Shown: positions 19,622 through 30,156 of the stretch, one piece after another
Numbering within the stretch: the stretch's first letter is position 1
How the letters are laid out: each line of letters starts with the position of its first letter
Origin: Pyrococcus sp. ST04
GTDB lineage: Archaea; Methanobacteriota_B; Thermococci; Thermococcales; Thermococcaceae
Length of the DNA stretch: 64,000 nt
Direction of reading: 5' to 3'
Assembly (NCBI RefSeq): GCF_000263735.1
Contig: NC_017946.1
Location: forward strand, 1,405,348 to 1,469,347
Translations under genes and position numbers: made by a program
The notes under the pieces: generated by a model
What the model was told of the DNA's origin: nothing
Seen by the model: only the letters and a program-made list of their open reading frames with translations
The model's database searches: none

Positions 19622-20269
19622 TCAACGTGAGGATTCTGCAATTCTCTCGATTTCGAGCTTCTTGCTGTATGCGTAGCTCTTTGGATCTTTGTTTGCTGCT
19701 AGGATTATTTCCTCTGCCAGAGCTTCTGCGAAGCTCATTTTGGTTCTATAGCACTTTGCTGAAGCACCTAGTGCTATGTTTCTAAGTGCAACGTCAAGCC
19801 TCCTAAGTGGAGAGATATCTACCGCAACGTGATACCTTATACCACCGAACATTACGCTCGTAGTGTCTTCTCTTGGAGCCGCATTTTCTATTGCCCAGAC
19901 AAGTACTTGAATTGGGTTCTTTCCGGTTCTCTTCTCTATAATCTTGAACGCCTCTTTCACTATCTCATATGCCCTTGCCTTTTTGCTGTTTAATGACCTG
20001 TGCTCTCTTCTCATGAAGTGACCTGCAACCTTGTAGTGGCTTCCTCCACTCCTCATAATCTTGTTTATAAGCCTTTCAACTATGTGAACGTTGGCCTTTC
20101 CGAAGTGCTTCTTAGCATGTCTTCCGTGAGTGTGTGGGAGTAGTCTTGGCTCAAGGTTTATGTAAGGCTTTAGGGAAGGATCCCTAACTTCAACGTCTTC
20201 CGTACTCCATCTCCCCATGACCTTAATCTCGTGTGGTATGAAGAACCTCTCGGAAAGTGGTTTGGCCAT
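19622..20269 (-). CDS. rps7: Small-subunit ribosomal protein S7
   Basis: This 215-residue uS7 nucleates the head of the 30S subunit and contacts the E and P sites. Family blocks include [34 protein letters not shown] and [16 protein letters not shown]. The archaeal N-terminal extension is present. The RBS GGAGGTGATC precedes ATG 20269, and S12 ends 6 bp upstream. It is the last ribosomal gene of the rpoH-to-S7 operon. Confidence 0.98.
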   Translation of the reverse strand: MAKPLSERFFIPHEIKVMGRWSTEDVEVRDPSLKPYINLEPRLLPHTHGRHAKKHFGKANVHIVERLINKIMRSGGSHYKVAGHFMRREHRSLNSKKARAYEIVKEAFKIIEKRTGKNPIQVLVWAIENAAPREDTTSVMFGGIRYHVAVDISPLRRLDVALRNIALGASAKCYRTKMSFAEALAEEIILAANKDPKSYAYSKKLEIERIAESSR

Positions 20270-20275
20270 TAAAGA

Positions 20276-20719
20276 TCACCTCCTTGGCTTCTCTTTCCTA
20301 CCTTTGACAAGCTCTTTCAGTGAAACTCTGTTAACTTTGACTACCTTGTACCTGATTCCAGGGATATCACCCATTGAACCTCCCTTTGGACCACCGATAC
20401 CCTCGATGATAACTTCATCGTGCTCGTCAATGAAGTTTATTGCACCAACACCTGGACAGAATGCTGTAACAACTTTACCGTTCTTGATGAGCTGAACTCT
20501 CACGGCCTTACGCATTCCTGAGTTCGGCTGCTTTGCCTCTACTGCGATCTTCTCAAGGACGATTCCCCTAGCCTGTGGAGCCCCCTCAAGTGGATCACTC
20601 TTCTCCTTGAGCCTGAGTACTCTCCTCTTGTACCTTATATCGCTCCACCTGAACTTCTTCCTCTTGAGCTTTAACTTTCTGCCAGCGAATTCACCATTTG
20701 GAGCCTTTTTACCCGGCAT
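20276..20719 (-). CDS. rps12: Small-subunit ribosomal protein S12
   Basis: This 147-residue uS12 of the decoding centre carries the universally conserved [19 protein letters not shown] region and [14 protein letters not shown]-type loop ([20 protein letters not shown]). ATG 20719 is the real start: GGTGATGCTC precedes it, and the in-frame MML before it only reads through the RBS. It is 10 bp after NusA and 6 bp before S7, the conserved archaeal order. Confidence 0.98.
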   Translation of the reverse strand: MPGKKAPNGEFAGRKLKLKRKKFRWSDIRYKRRVLRLKEKSDPLEGAPQARGIVLEKIAVEAKQPNSGMRKAVRVQLIKNGKVVTAFCPGVGAINFIDEHDEVIIEGIGGPKGGSMGDIPGIRYKVVKVNRVSLKELVKGRKEKPRR

Positions 20720-20729
20720 GAGCATCACC

Positions 20730-21167
20730 TTAAATTATTATCACATCTTCAATTCCGTGGTGTCTCTCCATAAGTTGCTTTACAATATTAATATTATGGC
20801 CTCCCCTTCCGATGGCCCTCGGCTTATCCCTCGGATTAACATCGAGGAGGGCCACTTTTTTACCGTCTCTCTTTTCAGTTATATGAACTCTTTTAACCTT
20901 TACGCCCATTGTCTTATAGATGTTCCTCAGGAACTCCTCGGGATTCTCAGAGTGCTCTACCAAATCTATTTCCTTCCCTAGAAGGCTCTGAATTCTCTTA
21001 ACATTCATTCCTCTCTTCCCAAGTGCAAGTCCCATTTCGCCTTTCTTTATCACATAAATTAACCTGTTTCTCTCTTGATCAATTAAGCAGTCAAGCACTG
21101 TAGCCCCTGTGAAGCTTTCAAAGAGTGCTATATACTTTATCTGGTCAGTGTTGAGCTTTAGTGGCAT
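20730..21167 (-). CDS. nusA: NusA-like transcription termination factor (archaeal, KH only)
   Basis: This 145-residue protein has the two KH domains of NusA and lacks the N-terminal RNA-polymerase-binding and S1 domains of bacterial NusA, as in all archaea. [22 protein letters not shown] (in part) is KH1 and [17 protein letters not shown] is KH2, each with a GxxG loop. It binds RNA and may act in termination or antitermination. It sits between L30e and S12 in the RNA polymerase operon. Confidence 0.95.
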   Translation of the reverse strand: MPLKLNTDQIKYIALFESFTGATVLDCLIDQERNRLIYVIKKGEMGLALGKRGMNVKRIQSLLGKEIDLVEHSENPEEFLRNIYKTMGVKVKRVHITEKRDGKKVALLDVNPRDKPRAIGRGGHNINIVKQLMERHHGIEDVIII

Positions 21168-21175
21168 TTTTTAAC

Positions 21176-21475
21176 TCACCTCTTTGCTAGTGCTAGTATT
21201 TTGCTCTCCCCTGGGTCAACTATTGCAAGGGATGCAACAACAAAGGGCTTACCAAGAAGCGTTCCCAACTCAACACTCGTTCCTTCAAATTCATAAACTG
21301 GTATGTCACTGAGCTTTGCATAATAATAGATATCATCCTTGATCTCTTTGGGAGCGTTTTTTGCAACTATGATTAGCTTAGCACCCCCGGTCTTGGCAAG
21401 CCTAATGGTTTCATTAGAACCGAGAATTACCTTACCAGTTTCCATAGCCTTTCTAAGTTCAAACGCTAAATCCAT
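21176..21475 (-). CDS. rpl30e: Large-subunit ribosomal protein L30e
   Basis: This 99-residue protein has the L7Ae/L30e fold: [20 protein letters not shown] and [22 protein letters not shown] are its RNA-binding loops. It is placed between rpoA2 and nusA, as in most Euryarchaeota, with 3 bp to rpoA2 and 8 bp to nusA. The usual alternative in this fold, L7Ae, carries a different loop and lies elsewhere in genomes. Confidence 0.97.
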   Translation of the reverse strand: MDLAFELRKAMETGKVILGSNETIRLAKTGGAKLIIVAKNAPKEIKDDIYYYAKLSDIPVYEFEGTSVELGTLLGKPFVVASLAIVDPGESKILALAKR

Positions 21476-21478
21476 CTA

Positions 21479-22669
21479 TCACACCTCCTCTTCCTTCTGT
21501 GGCTTTAGTGGAAGTCTCATAGTTAACTTAACAATGCCCGTTCCTACTGGAACGGGCTGCCCAATGAGGACGTTTTCAATTACACCGTTTAAGTTGTCAA
21601 CTTCTCCTCTCTCGGCGGCCTCAAAGAGGTGTTGTGTTGTTATCTCGAAGGCCGCCCTTGCAAGGACGCTTGCCTTTTCACCAACAACACCATGTCTTCC
21701 AATTGGCCTAACAACGCCGTCAAGGGTCATTATATCAGCAACGAGCATGATATGCCTGATATCAACCTCAAGACCCTGCTCACGCATTGTATTTACTATC
21801 TCTTCAATTATTGCGTTCCTTGCAGCTTCAATTCCAAGGACTTCTGCTATTTCATGAATGTTATTTGTTTTCGTCCTTGTTGGATCAACCCCTGGAACCT
21901 TCAAAACTTGTTTGAAGTTTGAACCTTCGGTGTAAATCACGTATTCATCGCCTTCCTTTCTCACGATGGTCTTACCGACGCCCGAGAGACCCTTCAGACG
22001 GTGCTTTTTAACCTTTTCGGCAAACCTTCTCAAGTCAGAGATCTTTTCAACTTTCTTCGGCCTAACTATTAGAGTGTATCCCTCCGCTTCAAATTCGGCA
22101 CTCTTAAACGAGCCCTGAAGCTTCTTCAAGATTTTCTCCATGGTTAAACCACTCTTTTCAAGCCTCTCAGGATCTATTTCCACGATAAATTCCATGTTTA
22201 TTAAGTCTATAGTCGTCGTTCTTGCCAAGTTCTCCAAGGTTGTACCCTCAATTCTCCTAGCAACCTCCTCAGCTTTAGCCCTGTCATAGCGATGCTCCTC
22301 ATCGAGGTAAACAGTCATCATGGGCGTTGATGGGTTCTTCCTCGCGTCTACAATTTCTATAATTCTTGGCAAACCAAGAGTTACGTTAATCTCTGCAACA
22401 CCTGCATAGTGGAAGGTGTTGAGTGTCATCTGAGTTGAGGGCTCACCTATAGACTGGGCAGCTACAGTACCAACGGCCTCACCTGGCTCAACAAGAGCCC
22501 TCTCGTATTCTTTAACAACCTCCTCAATGATCTTCTCAACCTCAGCCTTAGTTAGCTTGTATTTCTCATTGTATTTAATGAGCTTTTCATAAAGCTCATT
22601 CTTGACACTCTCAGGAAGATTTGCACCTTTCTTTTCAATTAAAGATTTAATAGTAGAAGGAGCTACCAT
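21479..22669 (-). CDS. rpoA2: DNA-directed RNA polymerase subunit A''
   Basis: This 396-residue subunit corresponds to the C-terminal third of eukaryotic RPB1 / bacterial beta prime. It contains the trigger-loop region and the conserved [21 protein letters not shown] segment (quoted in part), followed by NTFHYAG and [11 protein letters not shown]. No intein interrupts it. It begins 13 bp after rpoA1 stops. Confidence 0.98.
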   Translation of the reverse strand: MVAPSTIKSLIEKKGANLPESVKNELYEKLIKYNEKYKLTKAEVEKIIEEVVKEYERALVEPGEAVGTVAAQSIGEPSTQMTLNTFHYAGVAEINVTLGLPRIIEIVDARKNPSTPMMTVYLDEEHRYDRAKAEEVARRIEGTTLENLARTTTIDLINMEFIVEIDPERLEKSGLTMEKILKKLQGSFKSAEFEAEGYTLIVRPKKVEKISDLRRFAEKVKKHRLKGLSGVGKTIVRKEGDEYVIYTEGSNFKQVLKVPGVDPTRTKTNNIHEIAEVLGIEAARNAIIEEIVNTMREQGLEVDIRHIMLVADIMTLDGVVRPIGRHGVVGEKASVLARAAFEITTQHLFEAAERGEVDNLNGVIENVLIGQPVPVGTGIVKLTMRLPLKPQKEEEV

Positions 22670-22682
22670 AAAAACTCACCCC

Positions 22683-25406
22683 TCAGGTTTTTCCATTGGC
22701 TCTCATCTTTAATAACGTCCTAAGGATCACCCTATCAACATCAACAGTCTTTCCACCCCAGCTCTTCATTGGATCTACTCCATCCTCACCGTAGCGGAAC
22801 TGAACAATGACTCCAGTTGGATCTCTAACCGTTCCATCGTAGTCAACTTTGAGATCCTGTAACGCGTTGATTAGTCTTCTCTGCATGTAACCGCTCTGTG
22901 CAGTTCTAACTGCCGTGTCTACTAGACCTTCTCTTCCACCCATTGCGTGGAAGAAGTATTCTTGGGGGCTAAGACCACTCTTATAAGAGTTCACGACGAA
23001 TCCTCTAGCCCTAGCACCTAGATCACCCGGCTTGAAGTGACTGAGAACTCTTCCCTTAAATCCTCTGTAAAGCCTCTTACCTCTGATAGACTGCTGTCCA
23101 AGTAAAGCGGCCATCTGAGTAATGTTAAGTATCTTACCTCTAGCTCCTGTCTTTGCCATTATAACCGTGTGGTTATCCATACCAAGGTACTTTTCTGCGA
23201 TTGCACCAGCATTATCTCTTGCCTCTGCAAGAACTGCCATTATCTTGCTCTCTAGGGTCTCTTCAAGGCTCTTACCGGGAAGAGGCTCAAGTTCTCCTCT
23301 CTTGTAAGCTTCAATGAGTCTCTGGACTCTTTCTTCAGCTTCCCTGATTACCTCTCTTATTCTATCTCTAGCCTCCTCTGGGAGGTCTTCATCATCAATT
23401 CCTGTTGTGAATCCTTTGTGAGTTATGACCCAAATTGTTAGCTTTGTTACCTGATCAAGGAACTGCCTAGCCCTTTCGATTCCGTATTCTCTAACTATTA
23501 GGTCAAGAATTATCCCATCCTCTCTTCCGTAGGCTTTTTTATCAATGGCACCGCTGAGCAACTTTCCGTTCTGGATGTAAACGAAGCCATCGTAAGCTAG
23601 CTTCCTAACTTCCTCTGGATCTGGGATAAGTTTCTCCTCGATTAGCTTCTCTAAGGCCTCACAACGCTCTGGTTCGTCACAGAGCTTGTTCCTATACCAT
23701 ACTGTTAGATCATCCGGAAGGAGTAGTGAGAATATTGTCTTTCCGCTCCATAATGGCTTCCCATTCTCATACTTATCGGGTTCCGGAAGCTCCTTGATAT
23801 CAACGCCTGCAAACATTAGCATCTGCTCAACTTCTTCCCTGGTAAAGTAGGCTCCCTCTCTAGTTAACAAGTATCCACCAGAGATATGATCCTGAATCCC
23901 ACCAATAATCGGCCCTCCATACCTCGGAGAAATTATGTGGTTCTGAACCTCCATTAGTATTCTAGCTTCTGCCTGAGCTTCTTCTGTCTGAGGCACGTGG
24001 AGGTTCATTTCATCTCCATCGAAATCAGCGTTATAAGGCGGACATACGGCAAGGTTAAGTCTGAAAGTCTTATAAGGCATTACCCTGACGCGATGAGCCA
24101 TTATGCTCATCCTGTGGAGTGAAGGCTGTCTGTTGAAGAGGACTATATCACCATCAAGAAGATGCCTCTCAACCGTCCAGCCAATGTCAAGTCTCTCTGC
24201 CAAGAACTCCCTGTTGCTTTCCATAATTCTAATTCTTTTTCCATCAGGATCGATTACATAGTTAGCTCCTGGATACTTATCTGGACCGTTAAGAACCATT
24301 TTTCTCAGCTTTTCAATGTTGAATTCAGTAACCTTTTCGGGAACCGTAAGCTCCATGGCTATTTCAATTGGAACACCAACTTCATTTATACTTATCATGG
24401 GATCTGGACTTATGACTGTTCTCGCTGAGAAGTTGACTCTCTTACCGCTAAGATTTCCTCTGAATCTTCCCTCTTTACCCTTAAGTCTCTGGGCAAGAGT
24501 CTTTAGAGGCCTCCCACTCTTGTGCTTTGCGGGTGGTATTCCTGAAGTTTCGTTGTTTATATAGGTGGTAACGTGATACTGGAGGAGGTCCCAGAGGTCT
24601 TCTATAATCAGCTGGGGAGCACCAGCCTCAATGTTCTGCTTGAGCCTGTTGTTAATTCTTATGATATCAACAAGCTTGTGAGTTAAGTCATCCTCAGCCC
24701 TGATACCAGTCTCGAGCGTAATGGAAGGCCTTACTGTAACGGGAGGAACAGGAAGAACCGTGAGGACCATCCATTCTGGTCTTGACTTTTCAGGATGTAA
24801 TCCGAGAAGTGGGAGATCTTCATCGGGAATCTTCTCAAGTCTATCTCTCACCTCTGTAGGCATCATTCTGTGCTTGTACTCATTCCCCTGCTCATCCTTT
24901 CTAAGCTCCCAGTATATTGTGGGCTTTTCGAACTTTATTGGATATTGAGGAGCACCACAGTGAGGACATACCATCCTTTCCCTAGCCTTCTTGTGTATCT
25001 CCTTGAGTATCTTGTTGACTTCACTTCTTCTGTTCTTTGCTAGCTCCAGTTTCTTCATGTACTCCTCAATTTCCTCATCGGTTAGCTTTATCCTCCCACA
25101 TTCTCTACAAGTGCTCTCAAGGACTCTGTGAATAGTTTTTGCAAATCCAACGTGAATAACTGGACGGGCTAGTTCTATGTGACCAAAGTGTCCGGGACAT
25201 TCGCCAGCTCTTGCCCCACAAGTCTCACATCTAAGTCCTGGGTCTATAACTCCCATTCTCTTATCCATTACACCGCCTTCAATTGGATAACCGTCATCGT
25301 CGTATGTGTCTGGAACAGTAACCTCGACTGCACTCATTTTTCTAATTTCTTGAGGGGAGAGGATTCCAAATTCAATACTCCCAATAACCTTTTTAACTGA
25401 CTGCAT
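22683..25406 (-). CDS. rpoA1: DNA-directed RNA polymerase subunit A'
   Basis: This 907-residue large catalytic subunit holds the Mg-binding NADFDGDEMNLH loop. The N-terminal clamp zinc sites are CETCGARAGECPGHFGH and CPHCGAP. The bridge-helix area includes RGKRLYRGFKGRVLSHF and FFHAMGGREGLVDTAV. Length is normal and no intein is seen. The start codon lies 3 bp after the rpoB stop. Confidence 0.99.
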   Translation of the reverse strand: MQSVKKVIGSIEFGILSPQEIRKMSAVEVTVPDTYDDDGYPIEGGVMDKRMGVIDPGLRCETCGARAGECPGHFGHIELARPVIHVGFAKTIHRVLESTCRECGRIKLTDEEIEEYMKKLELAKNRRSEVNKILKEIHKKARERMVCPHCGAPQYPIKFEKPTIYWELRKDEQGNEYKHRMMPTEVRDRLEKIPDEDLPLLGLHPEKSRPEWMVLTVLPVPPVTVRPSITLETGIRAEDDLTHKLVDIIRINNRLKQNIEAGAPQLIIEDLWDLLQYHVTTYINNETSGIPPAKHKSGRPLKTLAQRLKGKEGRFRGNLSGKRVNFSARTVISPDPMISINEVGVPIEIAMELTVPEKVTEFNIEKLRKMVLNGPDKYPGANYVIDPDGKRIRIMESNREFLAERLDIGWTVERHLLDGDIVLFNRQPSLHRMSIMAHRVRVMPYKTFRLNLAVCPPYNADFDGDEMNLHVPQTEEAQAEARILMEVQNHIISPRYGGPIIGGIQDHISGGYLLTREGAYFTREEVEQMLMFAGVDIKELPEPDKYENGKPLWSGKTIFSLLLPDDLTVWYRNKLCDEPERCEALEKLIEEKLIPDPEEVRKLAYDGFVYIQNGKLLSGAIDKKAYGREDGIILDLIVREYGIERARQFLDQVTKLTIWVITHKGFTTGIDDEDLPEEARDRIREVIREAEERVQRLIEAYKRGELEPLPGKSLEETLESKIMAVLAEARDNAGAIAEKYLGMDNHTVIMAKTGARGKILNITQMAALLGQQSIRGKRLYRGFKGRVLSHFKPGDLGARARGFVVNSYKSGLSPQEYFFHAMGGREGLVDTAVRTAQSGYMQRRLINALQDLKVDYDGTVRDPTGVIVQFRYGEDGVDPMKSWGGKTVDVDRVILRTLLKMRANGKT

Positions 25407-25409
25407 GGC

Positions 25410-28400
25410 TCACACCCTCTCCGTGAGGTTTAACTTGGGCCTAATAACCATCGCCTTAAGCTCATCAAGCAATAGCTTGAACGCGTAACTCATCTCAACT
25501 TTGCTTATTCTCTCCTCCTCACCACATACTGGACAATAGACCTTGTGTCTTCTCTTGTCTTCTATTGCTATATGACCACAGTTCTCACAGACCCATACTT
25601 CTGTCTTGTCACTCTCCTCGAGTAGCCTCTCAATTAGTAACATTGCTGCACCGTGCCCAACGAGGACGTCTCTTTCCATCTCACCGAATCTGAGACCACC
25701 CTCCCTAGCTCTACCCTCTGTTGGCTGCTTCGTAAGAACCTGAACTGGACCTCTTGAACGTGCGTGTATCTTATCAGCCACCATGTGGTGAAGTCTCTGG
25801 TAGTAAATTACTCCAACGAATATGTCGGCCTCGAGCCTTCTTCCCGTTATACCATCGTACATTATCTCCCTTCCAGTGTGCTTAAAGCCAAGCTCCTCAA
25901 GCTCTTTTCTGAGCTTCTCCTCTGGCTCTCCTATGAACGCTGTTCCATCGACTCTTCTTCCTTTTAGGGAGGCAACTTTTCCACCAATTGCCTCAATGAG
26001 CTGTCCAACGGTCATTCTTGATGGGATACCGTGTGGATTGACTATTAGATCCGGAACTATTCCACTCTCAGTCCAGGGCATGTCTTCCTGGGGAACTATT
26101 AGGCCAATTACTCCCTTCTGTCCATGTCTTGAAGCAAACTTATCTCCAAGCTCTGGAATTCTAAGATCTCTCACGGTAACTTTAACCAGCTTAGTTCCAT
26201 CTCCAGTTTCGGTTATTATTACCTTATCGACAACACCCTTCTCACTAGGCCTTACAGCTACACTCGTCTCTCTTCTCTCCTGAAGTGCAACGCTACCAAG
26301 ACCCCTTTCTTCGAGGAATCTTGGTGGAGACGTTCTTCCAATGAGAACATCCTTACCTTCTACTCTTGATTCTGGGAATATGAGACCATCCTCATCAAGG
26401 TTTCTATAATACTTCTCTCCCCTATACCCTCTAACGGTTGGAGCTGGAATCTCAAACTTGTCAGTTTGTCCACCAAGGTACTTCTTTTCTTCCGCCTCGT
26501 AAGTTCTGAAGAACGTGGATCTTGCAAGACCTCTCTCTATCGAGGCCTTATTGATTATTATTGCATCCTCCATATTGTATCCCTGGTATGCTAAAACGGC
26601 AACAATAAAGTTCTGCCCTGCAGGTCTGTCTTCGTAACCTACAGCCTTCATAATTCTCGAATCGACGAGTGGAACTTGTGGATAGTGGAGGAGATGACCT
26701 CTGGTGTCAACTCTAATTCTGAAGTTTGCCCATCCGAGACCAAGACTCTGCTTGGCCATACCGGCTCCATAGGTATTTCTTGGAGCGGCATTGTGCTCTG
26801 GATAGGGAACCAGGGATGCAGGAAGTCCAAGAATTGCAGCAGGCATGAGTTCAAGATGAGTATGTTCTTCTGTAACCTCCCAAGGCCACATTGCAACATA
26901 GGCATTTTCCTCTTCCTCAGCATCGAGATACTCAATTACTCCCATCCTTATGAGATCACTCCACTTAAGCCTACCTTCCTTTACTGCCTGAACATGTTCT
27001 TTGGTTAGCTTTGGCTTTCCGTTCTCGACTATTATCAATGGCCTTCTAACTCTACCGTCATCGCTATTGACGTAGACTTCCTTAACATCCTCATAATATG
27101 CAACGTTTATCACGTCACTAATCTTTCCATTTCTCCTATCTTGCCTAATCCTCTGAGCTAAAGCTTTTCCGTCCTCAATTGTACCTATAAGAACTCCATT
27201 TAAGTAAACTCTCCAGAGCTCTGGGCTTGGTCTTCTAACCTCAATTGGAACTATTCCCAGGGACATTAAGTACTCCTTAACTTCCTCTTCTGGAACTGCA
27301 GTAGTTATCTGGGACATGAGTGCTAAGTTTTTGACCAGACCACAGTTTGGACCTTCAGGGGTTTCGGTAGGACATATCCTGCCCCAGTGAGTACCGTGGA
27401 GATCTCTGGCCTCGAAGTGGGGTTGCTCTCTGTCAAGTGGTGATGTTACCCTTCTCAGATGGGAAAGCGTGGAAACATAATTCGTTCTATCGAGAAGCTG
27501 GCTCACACCAGTTCTTCCACCGGGCCATGCACCAGTTGCAAGTGCATGTTCAATTCTTTCCGTAAGAACGTCTGGTCTTATTGAGTTCCTAATAAATCTG
27601 TGGATGTTTCCAAACGTGTATTTTTCACCCTTTCTCTGGTATGTCTTGGTCATTTGATATTGAATGTCCTTGACTAGCTGTCCAAATGCCACTCTGAAGA
27701 GATCCTTTAGAAGGTCACCGGCAAGCCTGAGCCTCTTGTTTGCATAATGATCCTTATCATCCTCATCTCTTCTTCCGAGGGAAAGTTCTATAACCTTCAA
27801 AGCCATCATTCCCAAGTAATATGCCTTCCTGATCCTGTCCTCTGGATTCACACCCATGTGTGGGAGGAGGTTGTTGTCTATTACGTACTCGGCTCTCTTG
27901 AGTCTGTACTCTCTGGCTTGACCTGGAGCAACGAGCTTTCCAATATATTCAAGAGCCTCCTGTTGGGTTGTTATATCACTTGCATCCTCCAAGTTATCGA
28001 AGAGAATCTGCTGGACTTCGGGATCATTTCCTACAGCATCAACTATATCTCTATCTCTCTCGAGACCCAAAGCCCTCATTACATAAACGAATTTAATGGG
28101 CTTTGGAACGTTGGGTATTCCAACATATAGTATTCCATCTTTCTTCCTTTCTACAGTTACTAACGCCCTATAGCCATGTCTGTAGGAGAATACCTTTGCA
28201 ACATATCTTTCTTGTCTCTCATCTTTCTCAACTAATGTTCTGTTTGGAGCTATGTCCTCAATAGATACAATTACTCTCTCAGAACCGTTTATAATGAAAT
28301 AACCCCCAGGATCTTTTGGATCTTCACCAAGTTTTATTAGTTCCTCATCACTGAGGCCATACAACCTACATACTTTGGACTTCAACATTATTGGAAGCTC

Positions 28401-28763
28401 ACCGATCCTAACTTCCACGGGTTCTTGTTCAATTCCTCTAATTACAGGAATCATTTCCAAGTATAATGGTGCCGAGTACGTTAGGTTTCTGATTCTTGCA
28501 TCCATTGGATAGAGGGGCTTCCTTTGACCGTGAGGCTCCTGAAACTCTGGTTGACCAACTCTTATCTTTCCAAATTTAACTTCAAAGTCAGGTATGTCAG
28601 GTTTTATTCCGCCAAATTCGTTAACAACTTCCTGAAGACCTCTCTCAATGAAGGCATTGTAAGAATCTAAGTGCTGCCTTACAAGTCCCTTTTCTTGCCA
28701 ATAGCTCTCCATAACTATCCATAAATCGTCGGGAGTAACCTCTACAACCGTCGGACCTCTCAT
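25410..28763 (-). CDS. rpoB: DNA-directed RNA polymerase subunit B
   Basis: This 1117-residue subunit is a single polypeptide, unlike the split B'/B'' of most methanogens, which fits Thermococcales. It has the RPB2 hallmarks: [40 protein letters not shown] and a C-terminal zinc ribbon (CENC...CPVC). ATG 28763 with GGGGTGAGAG is the real start; the 11 extra residues of the longer frame would read through the RBS. rpoH ends 19 bp upstream. Confidence 0.99.
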   Translation of the reverse strand: MRGPTVVEVTPDDLWIVMESYWQEKGLVRQHLDSYNAFIERGLQEVVNEFGGIKPDIPDFEVKFGKIRVGQPEFQEPHGQRKPLYPMDARIRNLTYSAPLYLEMIPVIRGIEQEPVEVRIGELPIMLKSKVCRLYGLSDEELIKLGEDPKDPGGYFIINGSERVIVSIEDIAPNRTLVEKDERQERYVAKVFSYRHGYRALVTVERKKDGILYVGIPNVPKPIKFVYVMRALGLERDRDIVDAVGNDPEVQQILFDNLEDASDITTQQEALEYIGKLVAPGQAREYRLKRAEYVIDNNLLPHMGVNPEDRIRKAYYLGMMALKVIELSLGRRDEDDKDHYANKRLRLAGDLLKDLFRVAFGQLVKDIQYQMTKTYQRKGEKYTFGNIHRFIRNSIRPDVLTERIEHALATGAWPGGRTGVSQLLDRTNYVSTLSHLRRVTSPLDREQPHFEARDLHGTHWGRICPTETPEGPNCGLVKNLALMSQITTAVPEEEVKEYLMSLGIVPIEVRRPSPELWRVYLNGVLIGTIEDGKALAQRIRQDRRNGKISDVINVAYYEDVKEVYVNSDDGRVRRPLIIVENGKPKLTKEHVQAVKEGRLKWSDLIRMGVIEYLDAEEEENAYVAMWPWEVTEEHTHLELMPAAILGLPASLVPYPEHNAAPRNTYGAGMAKQSLGLGWANFRIRVDTRGHLLHYPQVPLVDSRIMKAVGYEDRPAGQNFIVAVLAYQGYNMEDAIIINKASIERGLARSTFFRTYEAEEKKYLGGQTDKFEIPAPTVRGYRGEKYYRNLDEDGLIFPESRVEGKDVLIGRTSPPRFLEERGLGSVALQERRETSVAVRPSEKGVVDKVIITETGDGTKLVKVTVRDLRIPELGDKFASRHGQKGVIGLIVPQEDMPWTESGIVPDLIVNPHGIPSRMTVGQLIEAIGGKVASLKGRRVDGTAFIGEPEEKLRKELEELGFKHTGREIMYDGITGRRLEADIFVGVIYYQRLHHMVADKIHARSRGPVQVLTKQPTEGRAREGGLRFGEMERDVLVGHGAAMLLIERLLEESDKTEVWVCENCGHIAIEDKRRHKVYCPVCGEEERISKVEMSYAFKLLLDELKAMVIRPKLNLTERV

Positions 28764-28782
28764 TCTCTCACCCCAGAAGCAT

Positions 28783-29031
28783 TTAATCCTCCACAACTAT
28801 CCTGTAATAGTAATAAACTCCGGCAGTTGGACTTTTTCTTTTAATTTCAATTATGTCACCAGGTTTTGCTCCAAGAGCTTTGACAGCAGGATCACTTGCC
28901 TTGATCTGGGGTAACTGGGCAGGTGTTATCTTATACTTTTCAAGCAGAGCCTTCTTCTCTTCCTCGCTTAGTACTCTATGTTCGGGTACTAACACATGAT
29001 CAAATATGTTAAACTCTTTTTTCCCCGCCAC
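28783..29031 (-). CDS. rpoH: DNA-directed RNA polymerase subunit H
   Basis: This 82-residue protein is homologous to the C-terminal domain of eukaryotic RPB5 ([21 protein letters not shown], split; [24 protein letters not shown]). It starts at GTG 29031 with GGGGGG about 8 nt upstream. It is the first gene of the RNA polymerase-ribosomal protein operon, whose promoter lies at 29092-29119. Confidence 0.98.
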   Translation of the reverse strand: MAGKKEFNIFDHVLVPEHRVLSEEEKKALLEKYKITPAQLPQIKASDPAVKALGAKPGDIIEIKRKSPTAGVYYYYRIVVED

Positions 29032-29091
29032 GGAGAATTGCCCCCCAGAAATTTTTTACGAATGTCATCCACACACCGGCTTTAGCTTCTG

Positions 29092-29119
29092 ATATATAAG
29101 CTTTACTCAGATTTTATAT
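29092..29119 (-). promoter_or_regulatory. Promoter region of the rpoH-rpoB-rpoA operon
   Basis: Two leftward TATA boxes are visible: CTTATATATC (29100-29091) with start near 29070, and GATATAAAAT (29120-29111) with start near 29090. Both leave a 40-60 nt leader before GTG 29031. The tRNA-Thr 3' end lies 27 bp upstream of the second box, so transcripts from the tRNA promoter could also read in. Confidence 0.5.
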
Positions 29120-29146
29120 CCATTGCGAAAAGCTTATTAGAGAATG

Positions 29147-29223
29147 TGGAGCCCCGGCCGGGCTTTGAACCCGGGACCTGCCGCTTACCAAGCGGCCGCT
29201 CTACCAGGCTGAGCCACCGGGGC
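29147..29223 (-). tRNA. tRNA-Thr (anticodon GGT)
   Basis: Acceptor GCCCCGG/CCGGGGC is followed by discriminator T and an encoded CCA. The anticodon stem GCCGC/GCGGC encloses loop TTGGTAA (anticodon GGT). The T-arm is CCGGG-TTCAAAG-CCCGG. U73 is typical of archaeal threonine tRNAs. No intron is seen. Confidence 0.95.
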
Positions 29224-29250
29224 ACCTGCCGGAAAAACTTCGAATAGAGA

Positions 29251-29269
29251 GGATATATAAGGTTTTCGG
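29251..29269 (-). promoter_or_regulatory. tRNA-Thr(GGT) promoter
   Basis: Read leftward, BRE CCGAAAA precedes CCTTATATATCC (29262-29251). The predicted start near 29231 is 8 nt before the tRNA 5' end. The box lies directly against the stop codon of the upstream membrane-protein gene. Confidence 0.6.
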
Positions 29270-29890
29270 TTATGCTACTCCTCCCCCGATATCCCAGAGA
29301 AACATCGTAAACTCGAAATCATAAGCCCTAGTCAGGAGAGTTCCAGGATTGTACGGATAGTATATATAAAACTTCTTTAACCCTATTATTTTATGGCTGT
29401 CTCTAGGATCCACTTCATAACTCCAAACTTCGGTTATTGGCAAGGGGAACAGACTCCTAGTTATTACAACGGCATTAACAACGTCATACTTAAACTTTAG
29501 TTTGTTAAACTTTTTATCAGAAAGCCTAAATGCAGTCATGAAACCAATTCTTGGCATTCCATACTCTCCAATTCCAGTCACGTTAAACTTATAGTACTCA
29601 TTCCTTTTCATTTCCTCTATCAAACAGGATGATGTTAGGCATGTTTTTGTCTTTGTAAGGGAATAAACATACAAGTAATCATTTGTTAATTTAAACTGAA
29701 GGAGGGAAGTTAGAGAAAATGATACTATGAGTGCTATTATGAAGCCTCTAAGAACGTTTCTCCAGTATCTCTTGATAATATAATCCCATTTAGCCCTTAG
29801 TGTTACAAGAATGGCTAACGGTATTAAGCTAAAATACAGGAGCATACTAAACATGTAGCTCCCAAAACTTGGAAAGTGATCAAAGTACAT
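29270..29890 (-). CDS. Membrane protein of unknown function
   Basis: The 206-residue product has two predicted N-terminal transmembrane helices (FSMLLYFSLIPLAILVTL and NVLRGFIIALIVSFSLTSLL) followed by a mostly extracytoplasmic domain of about 130 residues and a hydrophobic C-terminus. Two close cysteines (TCLTSSCLI) in the outer domain could form a disulfide. No family is recognised. ATG 29890 is preceded by GAGGTGAG. The gene is flanked on both sides by tRNA genes of the same orientation. Confidence 0.8.
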   Translation of the reverse strand: MYFDHFPSFGSYMFSMLLYFSLIPLAILVTLRAKWDYIIKRYWRNVLRGFIIALIVSFSLTSLLQFKLTNDYLYVYSLTKTKTCLTSSCLIEEMKRNEYYKFNVTGIGEYGMPRIGFMTAFRLSDKKFNKLKFKYDVVNAVVITRSLFPLPITEVWSYEVDPRDSHKIIGLKKFYIYYPYNPGTLLTRAYDFEFTMFLWDIGGGVA

Positions 29891-29959
29891 TAGCTCACCT
29901 CAATCTTTGAAGATGCATACTCCATTAATAAACTTTTACAGAACTGAAAAAGTTAATAA

Positions 29960-30037
29960 TGGTGGGGCCGCCGGGATTTGAACCCGGGTCACGGGCTCCC
30001 AAAGCCCGCAGGATGGACCAAGCTACCCTACGGCCCC
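29960..30037 (-). tRNA. tRNA-Pro (anticodon TGG)
   Basis: Acceptor GGGGCCG/CGGCCCC is followed by discriminator A and an encoded CCA. The anticodon stem CGGGC/GCCCG encloses loop TTTGGGA (anticodon TGG). The T-arm is CCGGG-TTCAAAT-CCCGG. It is transcribed after tRNA-Thr(TGT), whose CCA ends only 2 bp before this gene's first base. Confidence 0.95.
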
Positions 30038-30039
30038 GC

Positions 30040-30116
30040 TGGAGCCCCGGGCGGGATTTGAACCCGCGACCTGGGGATTACAAGTCCCCCGCCCCACCAG
30101 GCTAGGCTACCGGGGC
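30040..30116 (-). tRNA. tRNA-Thr (anticodon TGT)
   Basis: Acceptor GCCCCGG/CCGGGGC is followed by discriminator T and an encoded CCA. The anticodon stem GGGGA/TCCCC encloses loop CTTGTAA (anticodon TGT). The T-arm is GCGGG-TTCAAAT-CCCGC. It is the first gene of a two-tRNA transcription unit. Confidence 0.95.
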
Positions 30117-30146
30117 TCGAGGCCGAAATAAAGGGAAGAGAATTAG

Positions 30147-30156
30147 TTTATAAAAT
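30147..30156 (-). promoter_or_regulatory. Promoter of the tRNA-Thr(TGT)-tRNA-Pro unit
   Basis: TTTTATAAAC read leftward (30156-30147) predicts a start near 30125, about 8 nt before tRNA-Thr(TGT). It abuts the stop codon of rrp42. Confidence 0.6.

Noticed and set aside
26648-26935. Antisense and other-frame ORFs of 60-160 codons across rpoB, rpoA1, top6 and other genes.
   Set aside because: They lie entirely inside well-identified genes, follow their codon pattern in another frame, and have no RBS or homology.
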